Part shown: positions 22,995-34,188 of the stretch, in pieces | Position numbering within the stretch: the first letter of the stretch is position 1 | How the letters are laid out: the number at the start of each line of letters is the position of its first letter | NCBI GenBank assembly: GCA_946807835.1 | Contig: OX327699.1 | Location: 25,656,014 to 25,720,013 of the forward strand | Length of the DNA stretch: 64,000 nt | DNA from: Ailanthus altissimus | Lineage: Eukaryota; Streptophyta; Magnoliopsida; Sapindales; Simaroubaceae | Direction: 5' to 3' | The notes under the pieces: model-generated | Seen by the model: only the letters and a program-made list of their open reading frames with translations | What the model was told of the DNA's origin: nothing | Databases searched by the model: none | Made by a program: the position numbers and the translations under genes

Positions 22995-25900
22995 TCAGGA
23001 AATTCGTTGTATTGTCTTCCCAGCAACTTCTGTATACCATGATTTCCAGGCTTCCACATAATGAGTAAAAAGGTCTCTCAAAGCTGGCAACATAATTGGG
23101 AAAACTAGCTTTGTTAGAATTACTTTCAACCAAACTTTCACAAGACATGCAAATAATTAAAAAGAATTACTTCTAAATGAGCATAATGTGGATAATTGGC
23201 TGGATCAAACAAAACAGATTCTCCAAATGGACTTGACCATGATTAACCAAAGTAAAACCTCAATTGTCCAGCTTAAATATCTCCATTATGATTATTAAAG
23301 ATAAATTAGTATACAACTCAAGCATATTCCTGGAATGTCATTCCTGTCAATCTGTTGGAGCCTAAACACAGAGGCTGGATTAAATTGGGAAGAACACAAT
23401 TCACTGGGAGAACATTCATCGCCAAACATAACTGGCAAGTCAAGAAGAGATCAAACAAAAATCTGATCAGATTCAGATTTCTGATTTCTGATTTTTTCCT
23501 ACCAATAAGTTTGTTTTCTTAAATTTACTTTATGTGCTACTATTGTTTCTGATCTCGTTGATGAAGAGACAAAACTGATTCAACTCAACTGCAGGGTCAT
23601 ATAGCATACTGATATATAGTCAAACCACTCAACAATCATAACATATTGAAGCATTAGATTATACCTTGATTGTGATATTGAGGACAATACACGGAAGCAA
23701 GACTTTCCCAATCATTTGTCTGTTTCACATTATTCTTTGAGGCATTAACTTCAGGCACAGTAGCAGGTGCAAAAGGACCAAACTGGTAACTTCTTGGACC
23801 TTGTTTTCCATCACTTTCTGAACTGCTTCTATCTACCACCTTTACCAAATCATCAACTTTCATTTGCTTTTCCCCATTGATACTCTGGCTTACATCCCCA
23901 GTAACTGAAGAATCCACTTTTTTCCTTTTGAAACTGATATTAGTAACATCAGTTCCAAAGGCCCTCTTCCTTGACTCATTAAGATTCAAAGAATCAGGGT
24001 ATCCAATCTCCAATTTTTTTACCCCCAACCATCTGAATGCTGGCTTCCTGGTGTCTGCAGTATGGGTCTGTAAGGTCAAAATATGAGAGAACTGTATAAT
24101 TGTGAGAGTGTTTAAACAAGTTCAGTCAAATTCAAGATAGAAGTTAAAACTTGTTTTTGAGCTAGGTTTATATCCTTATCCAAACCCTTTTCTGATGAAA
24201 TTTTATTTACCTTTTCAATGAGATTCATGGAAGACAAGACATTGGCAATGTCGTATAACCGCCTTACTTTTGCTGTGGAATTGATTAAGAGAACATCAGT
24301 CAAACATGTTTCAACTCCTCTTTGATAGAGGATTCCATATAAAAAAGCAAGTTAAGTTTGAATTACTTCTCATTGTTGATGAATTGTGGGCATCCCCAAG
24401 CAATATCTTGGCAACTTCATCAAGGGTGATCATATCCACCTGAAAAGAAACACCATACAAATTAACACTTCATCACAAGCACTGACTTTTTCCAAAAGAG
24501 TAAACAGTCTTTAAGATTTACACTCACATTAGAGCAGACAAAGAGCCTGACAAAATTCTGAGTAAGAAGTCCAAGAGACTTCTCTCTTCTACTATCTGCT
24601 AAGAAAGCATACACATTAGCCTTACTTTAACATACCAAAGAGGGTTGCAGTTCCAATTCTCTATGGTTGTTTATATTTACAACATCCAGAACTTTATTAA
24701 AGCAATTCAATAACGGGGTCTTTTACCCAAAAAATGTACCAGAACAAGGACACACTTCAAATTTCAAACATATCAAAAATCAAAATCTTATAACATTAAC
24801 CTTACTTTAACATACAAAAGAGGGTTACAGTTCCAGTTCTCTATCGTTGTTCATATTTACAACACCCAATACTTTATTAAAGCAATTCAATAACAGGGTC
24901 TTTTACCCAAAAAATGTACCAGAACAAGGACACACTTCAAATTTCAAACATATCAAAAATCAAAATCTTATAACATTAAAGGGAACATATATCAAGTTTG
25001 TTGGTCAAACTAGATAGAAACTAATACTTATAATCAAGCATAAGCAGGCCAAGAAAAGCATAAACAAGTATTCCATCCTTCAATTTAGAATCAGATATAC
25101 AAAGCTCGTAGAATTACCATTTTTTGAAGATTTAGGAGCAGATCTAGGGTTTAAACTGTCACTTTGGCTCCCAGTATTGGGATTGGACGAAGTTTCATCA
25201 TCTTCATCGTCATCCTCGTCATCTGAAACCTAAAACAATTTTTAAAAGATAAATTTCACTTTTGAAAACACAAAAACGAAAATTTCTTTAATCATTAAAG
25301 AATTTGAGAACATAGTAAACCCTAATTTGACCTACTTTTGCATTATTATTGCTGTCAAAGGTAGAGAAAGCGTCCCTCAGACCCTCTTCCTGCGATCATT
25401 GCACCAAACATAACAATATTAGTGATAGTTTTCAGGAAAAAGATATGATTTTTGTACACACTATTGTAAACGCAATAAACACATCAAAAGCAAAAGCTTT
25501 AAATTACCTTCAGCTCCTGCAAAGCCCTAGGGATTGCCTTAAACCCTTTCCATGTATATTTATTCTTTGCCCTTCTTGTAAGAACCTAATTTAACCAACC
25601 AAGCTCCTTTTAACCAGTGAAAATTACAAAATTACATAACAAAATTGAATAGTTTTTTTTGTAAAAAAAAAACGAAGGAAAGATTAAGAAACTCACACCA
25701 ACACTCTCCAGGACATTGACGATGTCATAGATTCGCCGTCTCTCAACACCTGAAATTCGTCAAACCAATTAAATCCTCCACAGTCACGACCAATAATAAT
25801 TATAAAAAAAAGAAAAGTCAAGCTAAGAATCAGATCAAAACCTAATTTCAATGCAGCGTCGTCAAGACCAATCAATTCGACGCCGTCTCGGTTGTACAAA

Positions 25901-26108
25901 CTCAAGAAACTGCTAATTATAAAGGACAAAAAAAACAACAATTAACATCAAGAAAATCTAATGATAATATAAAAATTAAAAAGACGAAACTAAAAAGGTT
26001 GAAAGAGTACTTGGAACAGAGGAGACCAAGGGATTTCTGTTTGCGGCTATAAGCGTAATGTCTAGAACTGGGATCTTGAACCTTGGTAGAAGAAGAAGAT
26101 CGCGGCAT
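22995..26108 (-). CDS. DEL1: DP-E2F-like (DEL/E2Fe type) transcription repressor
   Basis: Atypical E2F that binds E2F sites without a DP partner and represses targets, restraining the switch to endoreduplication. Exons in coding order: 26108-26011, 25909-25842, 25749-25697, 25585-25508, 25389-25336, 25229-25118, 24595-24528, 24439-24367, 24272-24211, 24067-23665, 23083-22995; total 1158 nt, 385 aa. Two winged-helix DNA-binding domains are visible: the first has RRIYDIVNVLESVGVL (RRxYDI at residues 60-65), the second RRLYDIANVLSSM (205-210). An acidic linker (DDEDDDEDDE) separates them. There is no dimerisation or transactivation/Rb domain, as expected for DEL proteins. The C-terminus is HYVEAWKSWY-like and comes from a small last exon, the least certain boundary. 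Intron 6 carries a 180-bp tandem duplication. APC8 is divergent, as in Arabidopsis. Which of DEL1-3 it is rests on synteny. Confidence 0.9.
24614..24973. repeat. 180-bp tandem duplication in DEL intron 6
   Basis: Two adjacent copies (24614-24793 and 24794-24973) share nearly every base, for example CCTTACTTTAACATAC near the start and TCAAAATCTTATAACATTA at the end. They lie wholly inside the intron between exons 6 and 7 and leave the splice sites alone. Confidence 0.92.
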
Positions 26109-26231
26109 TGTCTTTGTGAAAGATCTGAGCGAACTGTAGAGAACCGGAGGGTTAGGAATTGAAGAGAGAATTGAGGCAGGGATGGGGGGAGCGAGGACCG
26201 TTAAGAAGAAGAGAGAGGAAGGTTGACTACT

Positions 26232-26239
26232 ATTGGCGG
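26232..26239 (+). promoter_or_regulatory. E2F-binding site in the DEL promoter
   Basis: ATTGGCGG (followed by GC) fits the E2F consensus WTTSSCSS and lies about 125 bp upstream of the DEL start codon. Arabidopsis DEL1 is known to be controlled by typical E2Fs through a promoter E2F site; conservation of that circuit here is inferred. Confidence 0.5.
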
Positions 26240-27789
26240 GCTTCGGATTTTGAAAGGGAGGGATCTCATCTCATATACAAAGGAGGGGTTTTTTTTTATT
26301 TGAAAGTTTTGAAAATCGGAGCTGAATTCGGCGATTAGCGGGATTTTGAATTGGTATCTCGACGCGCTCGTTTATTGATCTGCCAAATTACTCTTTTCCC
26401 CTCATTGGTTCTGTGATCCAGGGCACTTTTCGGTAATTTCGTTTCCGGTAAAGGGCGGTGGTGCGTTCGTTTTGTTTTGGAATAGTGATTATTTTAAAGA
26501 AGAATTATAAAAACAAACTATAATGTGTTCGCATGCACTTATTAATTATGAAGGATAAAGATTTACGTATAGTTTTTTTTAAAAAAATTAATCACACGTA
26601 ATTGTTAAAGGCATAAATTGTGCGTCCGGAAAAATTATAAAATTAGAAAATCATTACAAGTTTGGAACGTGGAATGATATTTAACGTATGTTGTTACTTT
26701 TTTTTTTTTTGGCACCGGTTGTTACTTCTTTCAATGTATGTGAATGAACAAAAATGAAAAAAAAAATCTCGAACTAAATTATACAAAGACCATTTAATAA
26801 AGCTGTTATTTGTATTTGTTTTAAAATAATAATTATGGTAATGGCTAAAATTAATAAATTTTAAAATTTAAAATACATGACATAATTTTATTTAATGTTT
26901 TTTAAAAATATACTTTATTACAAAATAAAGCATATAAAAAGTGGTTGAACTTTTAATTTTAACAAAAGAATGGCTTGATTTTGAACTTTTCTATTATGTT
27001 ATTTTTTTAAAAAAAAAATGAACTTGTTTGTTAAGTAATAACTGAATTGGAGGCTTTTAAAAAAAAAAACACTGAATTGGAGGTACTTTTGAGATATTGT
27101 TTTCATTATGAATTTATTTCCAACAATGAGAATAAATCTAGATATTATTTAGTGAAGAAAAAATGAATTAATTGTTTTTAACTAACATTCTAAACATGAC
27201 ATTGAAAAGATGATAATAAAATTAGTAATATTATTATGATACAAACTATGTAAATATAACATTATTATAATAAAATAAATAAAAAATTAGTAAACACACA
27301 CTATTTTTCTCACATAGCATATTTTTATTATCATAAAAATAGTATCTTCAAAGAAAAAAAATTCTACTGCAAACCATGTTTTTCTTCTAGAAAAAAATAT
27401 ACTGTTAACCGCGTTTTCCTTCTGATAAAAAAAAATTGATAATCATAACTTAATAAGCATGAAGTGTTAGGGGGGAACGTTCGACATTAACCTAATTCGT
27501 ATTTACTTTTAACTTTTATTCGACATAAAATATAACAATCTCTCTCATCAATTAAATGACATAAAAATAACAACCAAAATAAAAAAACAATTCGATGGCC
27601 ATGGGCATGACCCGGAGTCCAGCAAACCAAAGAATTCGGCTTAATTCAAAAGCCAGGGCGCGGAGCCGCGGACCGAGAAGCCAGTAAGCCATCGGACTCA
27701 CTCGCCTACATTTTTTTTTTTTGTTTGAGCTGAATCATTGTTCTAAGAGTAATGCAAGTATCAATTCATTGAAGAAAAAACCAAGATCG
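26240..27789. other. Divergent intergenic region between DEL and APC8
   Basis: A 1.7 kb AT-rich spacer separates the two outward-facing start codons. It holds many poly-A/T runs and no gene. A GC-richer patch at 27600-27700 (GGGCGCGGAGCCGCGGACCG) lies about 100-150 bp before the APC8 ATG and is probably promoter or 5' UTR. Confidence 0.5.
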
Positions 27790-30693
27790 ATGAGCTCCAA
27801 AGAGAGTTGTAGAAACGAGCTCCGCACTGCGGTTCGTCAACTCAGCGACCGATGCCTTTACTCTGCCGCCAAATGGTACTAAAACCCTAAACCCCCCAAT
27901 TGCCCCCTTTTATTTGTTTTCATTATTTTATTTTTTAATTATCGTATTTGAGGTCATTATTCCTTTACTTGAAGTACTTATGGGAGAGAAAATTGTTTTT
28001 TTTTTTTGTTTTTGAAGCAAGAAAGGAAGTTTTTGGATGCTACGTAGATAGTTCCTAAATAGTTGATCTCTGAGTGTTTCATTCTCGTCATCTTCTGCTA
28101 CAGAAATTACCTTCATCTATTTGATTTTCTCTCCACGTGCTTGCCCGTGTTTGTCTAATAGATGATAAAGTGACGGTCTTGATGACTCATCTGGAAATTG
28201 AGAACGTTGAGTGGAAAGTGGGGAAGAAACATCAAATTTGTCCTCAATGTTTGCACTATGTCTAATTGCCGAAAATGTCAAAACCCATTTGGGCTAAATG
28301 ATTGATAAAACATCATTTTTTATGCATTGTTGCATAAATGACCAAAACAAAGATCTCTGGCCAAAATAATTTAATTTTATCTTCAATGGTTTTTTGCATG
28401 CCATTACATATGCAGGGCAGCAGAACAGTTGGTGGGAATTGAGCAAGACCCGGCAAAGTATACACCGTCAAACACCAGATTCCAGCGTGGAAGCTCAAGC
28501 ATATGCCGAAGGTTCCGCACAAATGAGATCACTTCAACACCTGCCACTGGTGTCTCATATGTGTCCACTCCTGTGATGGAGGAGGATGAGGTGGTGGATG
28601 GTGACTTCTACCTTTTGGCAAAGCCATACTTTGATTGTCGAGAATACAGGAGGGCTGCACATGTCCTCCGCGATCAAACTGGAAAGAAATCAGTGTTTTT
28701 ACGCTGTTATGCTCTTTATCTGGTTCGTTGTGCTCCCTTTTCTTTTTCTTTTTCTTATTCCACAGCTCTAATTAGTTGGTGGCAAGTGATGATGTATGAG
28801 GATTTGTCATGAGATGGAATTTGGTTTGTTTCGTATGTTTCAATTGAGTATCTCATATACTATACAAAGATAGGGGAAGCAACAAGATCTAAGTTTCTCT
28901 TCCTTCTTGTATAAGTACTCCATTTTTATGTCCCTAGCAGTTATAAATGTGATATAGAGTTAGAAAGATATTGTTGACTAAGAAAAGTAACTTAAGCTTT
29001 TATCTGGAGGATATATGATTCAGAGGGATAGACTCGTAGTATCTGTAAGGACCTGTCTCTAAAATTAGTGGCTTAGATTTATAATGCGTCATTTCGTTGC
29101 TTAGAGAAGTATATATGCATTGGTGCCTTCAACTGGAAATTTTAGTATGACCTGCTAAAGCTTTCCTATATAGAAGGAGTATTTTCTTTTTGTAACTTTT
29201 GCTTTTTCATTACTTAATGAAGGCTGGAGAGAAGAGGAAGGAAGAAGAAACGATAGAACTTGAGGGTCCATTAGGCAACAGTGATGCTGTGAACCGTGAA
29301 CTAGTTTCTCTGGAGAGGGAGTTATCTACATTTCGGAAGAACGGGACTATTGATCCCTTTGGTTTATACTTATATGGTATTTTGCTTAAAGATAAAGGCA
29401 GTGAGAATCTTGCTCGTACAGTTTTAGTGGAATCTGTGAATAGCTATCCTTGGAATTGGAATGCCTGGTTGGAGCTTCAGTCCCTTTGCACTACAATTGA
29501 CATCTTGAACAGCCTTAATCTTAATAACCATTGGATGAAGGACTTCTTTCTTGGAAGTGCTTATCAAGAACTCAGGATGCACAATGAATCCTTAACAAAA
29601 TATGAATATCTACAAGGCACTTTCAGTTTTAGCAATTACATACAGGCTCAAATTGCTAAAGCCCAGTACAGTTTGAGGGAATTCGAACAAGTTGAAGTGA
29701 TATTTGAAGAGCTTTTAAGAAATGACCCCTATCGAGTGGAAGACATGGATATGTATTCCAATGTGCTCTATGCGAAGGAATGCTTCTCAGCCCTAAGTTA
29801 TCTTGCCCACAGGGTGTTTACGACTGATAAATACAGACCTGAGTCTTGTTGCATCATAGGCAATTACTACAGTTTAAAAGGGCAGCATGAGAAGTCAGTT
29901 GTTTATTTTAGGAGGGCGCTTAAATTAAACAAAAATTATTTATCTGCTTGGACGCTAATGGGCCATGAGTATGTTGAGATGAAAAACACTCCAGCAGCTA
30001 TTGATGCCTATAGACGGGCTGTAGATATAAACCCTTGTGATTATCGAGCCTGGTATGGGTTAGGGCAGGCTTATGAAATGATGCACATGCCTTTCTATGC
30101 TCTTCATTATTTTCGAAAATCTGTATTCTTGCAGCCAAGTGATTCTCGGTTGTGGATTGCCATGGCTCAGTGTTATGAAACCGAACAGCTTAACATGCTT
30201 GAGGAGGCAATAAAATGTTACAGAAGAGCAGCAAATTGTAATGACAGGGAAGCAATTGCCCTAAACCAGCTAGCAAAGCTGCATCATGCGCTTGGGCGTG
30301 ATGAAGAAGCAGCATTCTACTACAAGAAGGATTTAGAAAGGATGGAAGCCGAAGAGAGGGAAGGACCAAATATGGTTGAAGCTTTGCTATTTCTTGCTAC
30401 TCACTGCAGAGCCCATAACAGATTTGAAGAGGCAGAGGTATATTGTACACGTCTCCTGGATTATACTGGCCCGGTGAGTTTTACTACCCTTATTCTGTTT
30501 ATGGGTTATATAGAGATCAATTATTCATTTTACCAATGTCAGATAGAGATAAAAAAATGTCAAAACAATTTTACACATGTTTGAAATCTGTGCATGATTG
30601 TAGGAGAAAGAAACTGCGAAGAGCATGCTTCGAGGAATGCGAATGGCACAGTCTGGTTTTCCGCCTATGGATGTTGAACACTTCCCTCCCTGA
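27790..30693 (+). CDS. APC8: Anaphase-promoting complex subunit 8 (CDC23)
   Basis: TPR scaffold subunit of the APC/C ubiquitin ligase, which targets cyclins and securin in the nucleus. Exons: 27790-27875, 28416-28722, 29223-30473, 30604-30693; total 1734 nt, 577 aa, close to the Arabidopsis protein. The N-terminus (SSKESCRNELRTAVRQLSDR) is the conserved APC8 N-terminal domain. Tandem TPRs run through most of the large third exon, for example SAWTLMGHEYVEMKNTPAAI, YRAWYGLGQAYEMMHMPFYA and SRLWIAMAQCYE. The intron after LYL| is retained in the frame at 28429-28812, which runs on to a stop that the splice avoids. The short last exon ends in a PPMDVEHFPP-like tail. The start was chosen because it opens the conserved N-terminal domain in the first exon. 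It is divergent from the DEL gene. Confidence 0.95.
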
Positions 30694-32109
30694 TTTTTCT
30701 GCTATTACTTGTAGCATATAAATATCCTTCTGAGGCAGCAATGATTTATTATCAGTTTTGAGGGAACTGTCAACCTTTGAATAGCTTGAGATATGTTAAA
30801 TTACGATGGCAAGCATATCTTGGTTTACTGAGCTGCAGAGGCCGTTGTTGTACTTTCTGATGCATTTTGTTTTATTTATTAGGAAAGATGGATATTACCA
30901 GTAATCATAGCAAAAATTCAAGTCAGCATTTGTTGCAATAATTTTTTATAGATTGTAAGTTTGTAGCATGAACACATTTCCTGTATTAGTTCAATCACCT
31001 TAGGTGTTTTACTGTGGCGTTATAACTTGAAGAATGGCAGGGAGCCGGTGAAATCCTTTTGAAATGGGACAAGGAGGTGAATCTGATTAAATTGAAGCCC
31101 TGTACAACCTGGAAAAATGGTTTTAGTTCAACATTAAATTTGTTAAACAATACTTAATGTTTTGCTTCTCTCGGCTGTGTTAAGAATTGAGATATACAAC
31201 TTCATCGAAATACCTCATTTTAGGAGGTTATGATGGGGAGATGTTATTGATGCATCTGAACATGGTAAGTTTTCTTAAGAGATTATTGTAGTGATTTCAC
31301 TTGTTTACATCTGTTGCAAGAAGAACCATGTGATAGCGCGCTGCATCTTCAGGGGAAAGTTCGAGACTTAGTTGGAAGCCAATCTTTAATCTGGCCTTGT
31401 CGGGGTTTCGGAATGGGCGATAGAAAAGAAAAAGAATGAGACTTGTTATACGAAGTTGCCTCACACCTCCGGTAGCTGGTAGGTCTACTACTTAGTATTC
31501 TTGCATGGTCTCAATAGAAATTTGAGTTGGTTAAAAGCATCCATTGAAAGGGCTGACCTCTGGGATTTGCTTAAAGGCATCTCATAGAATTTTTGCCACC
31601 AACTCTGATCATGACATCATATTTGCTAAACCATCAAATGGAGTCCCAATGAGCTGGCATAATTGTATGATTATCCATTTCAGAAATCCGAATGCGTCAC
31701 TGGTTCACTAAGCACAAGTCCGTAACTGAAATAGTTAATAGGCCTTGCTACCGAATTAATAACCAAACATTTGCCAATGAATGAGGATTTATTCACCATA
31801 ATTCATGCCTAACGATACAGATAGGTATGAAATTACAGAAGCAACAGGAGGAACTATCAGTAAAATCAATAGCGTACAGAGAAAAATATTAATTATCTGT
31901 GTTTGTTTTAGAGACAACTTCATACAAACTCAAATCAAAGAGTAATCAGCCCAAATATTATTTCCGTTTGTGGACTTGCAACAAAACCGACCATTACAGA
32001 CCTGTGGACATTACACTACAGAACATCATTAAATTGCGATCATTACAGACATGTGGACAATACACTTCAGAAGAACATCATTAAATTGCCTTATATGAAG
32101 AGGATATCT
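30694..32109. other. Intergenic DNA between APC8 and the B12D gene
   Basis: Convergent 3' ends with unique-looking sequence. The small frame at 31899-32084 only spans a short local duplication (CATTACAGACCTGTGGACA and CATTACAGACATGTGGACA at about 31991 and 32041). No gene is seen. Confidence 0.5.
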
Positions 32110-33238
32110 TCACTTAGGGTCAGTGAAGAAGCTGTTGATTGAAGGCATAATTTCTGGGGCTCTGTTGCGGACATATTTTCTTAGGGAATGCTCAGCATAC
32201 TTTTCTCCCTCAGTGAAGTTCTCCAAAACTCCCGCGGCCCTGTTCTCCTTGTTCACCCTGATTCAATGACGATCGTAAGTCACCAAAAATTATTTCTCAA
32301 CACTTTATTAATGCATTGTTATAACATCCTCTCCTTGGAAACAGTTTTTAACTTCATTCAAGCATGCCATTCACATTAGATTCAAACAGCAGATAGAAAC
32401 AAGTAACCAATCTCTAAACCAAGCCAAGGAGATAAAAAATTCGATGCCCATCAGACTAGGTGTTACCAGTAAATGCTATTAGACCCAAACACAAAAGAAC
32501 CACTCGCTCGGAAACAAATTCGAGTCCCCTATACCAACTAAATTCTCAATAACAATTTTTTATCTAAGCAAGGCCAATCAGACCAAAAGCGGAGGGCAGG
32601 CCTATTTGGGAAAAAGAAAAAAAAAAAATTGCCATGGCTAACATTTAACTAAGAATATAAGTATTAATTTCTTTTTTATTTTATTAAATCGGTGGTAGCT
32701 CAGTTATTACTTGTCCCTTCACTTTTGACAAAATAATACTGTCACTTATAATCACAACTTACACCTCTTCATATGCTACCAATCAGTTTCTTCTCTAACC
32801 ATATATGCAATTAAAATTTAAGATCATCCTCTAACAAGATTCACTTTTTTTTATATATAAAAAAAAAAAGCAAAACTTAATAACTTTGAAGGATAAAAAC
32901 GATAGTTGTTATCATTAAAAAAAAAAAAGATAGTTGTTATGTAAACACACGAGAGAGAGAGAGTACCTGACTTCGGGATTAATGCAGATATTGCGGACGA
33001 GTTGAAATCCGCAGATCCCCACTGCAACACCTACGGCCGCAAAGAGTGGATATACCTACCACGTATAATATGGGGAAAAATCATCATCTTACACAATATA
33101 TTACATAAGCCCCAAAAATTAGCATCATAGATTCGATAAAACCTCATCAAAATCAAACGACCAGATTTTGACGTTGGAAAAATATAAATAAACGCCGGAT
33201 CTTGGACCTACCTCGGGCCTCAGCCATCGGCTTGCCAT
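32110..33238 (-). CDS. B12D family small mitochondrial membrane protein
   Basis: Three exons, 33238-33212, 33055-32967 and 32257-32110, sum to 264 nt and encode 87 aa, the normal B12D size. The protein starts MASRWLRPEVYPLFAAVG and has one predicted membrane segment at about residues 12-30 (LFAAVGVAVGICGFQLVRN). INPEVR follows and then a charged C-terminal half with FTEGEKYAEHSLRKY and an FFTDPK end. B12D proteins are related to the small NDUFA4/MLRQ-type family and are found in mitochondria; in rice one is linked to germination under flooding. Exact function is unsettled. Too short to stand out as an open frame because the exons are small, but family match and splice phase are clear. It lies downstream of APC8 as in Arabidopsis. 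Confidence 0.92.
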
Positions 33239-34188
33239 TGTACGCACTGTCTAGTATGTAGTTGGTACCGGAGCAAAGTCAAAAACAAGGAGCTTGTTTA
33301 TCGCAGAGGAAGAAGGGGTAGTGAAATGAAAGAGAGACGACGAATTATGTTGACTGGGGCTTGAATTTTTTTTATTTGTTTATTAGTTTTAGGTAGAAAT
33401 AACGCAACCGGATTGGTTGCTTTCAGAGAGAGAAGAGACTGTCATTGGTCGGCGTATTATACCCAATTGGAAAACGACACCTTGCTTCTTAAACGCTGTT
33501 CCCTACGACACATTAGAATATCGATTTTGTAGCTGGAGCTTGCAACGCCGCGTCCCATTTTGTTGATGAGATAGAATTACAACTAAACTAATTATACCTA
33601 AAAAGGGTCAGTGACAGGTCATTGATGTCTTTAGAAAATACGAGCAAATTGTCATATGCTTCTTTACAAAAGAGACGCTTGTCGTCCGCCATTTTGAGAT
33701 ACACTCGTCATATCATGTCATGCATTTAACACTACTGTAAGAGTTGGTAAGATGCTAACGCCGTCTAGCACTCGCAGTAGGATGTTGAATGCCTTGCATG
33801 GCGTTCCAAGGGTCTTGTACTATATTTACTACTGCATTTTCTGGTCGCCAAGACTGAAACGTTATGCGCAGAAATCTTGGACTAGCAATGGTCTTTTTTT
33901 TCTTGCCAAGTTTAAATGGTTAATGTGCAGAAATCTAGCAACACCAGATCGCAGAGAAATAAGATTTGAACCGTGAATGGATAATGTTAAATAGGAAACA
34001 TGAAGCAAAATCTTGGTGCTCAGCAAATTTGTTCGGGCTTTCCATTTTCAACTTCCAGATACATATCCCCCTGTATGGTACAGTCCAAATCTAAGATATG
34101 GGATGTTGATATCCCATAATATCCGCTGTCATGCACAACACTTTGGCCATAGTTTCTTAGGCTGAATATCAGCTTGTTGATCTCTCTC
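33239..34188. other. Intergenic DNA upstream of the B12D gene
   Basis: Holds the B12D promoter and the 3' UTR of the RS-like gene. A plus-strand frame at 33752-33976 has no recognisable product. Nothing else is seen. Confidence 0.5.

Noticed and set aside
28429..28812. 127-codon frame as a separate small gene
   Set aside because: It is APC8 exon 2 read on into intron 2; the spliced frame gives a full-length APC8.
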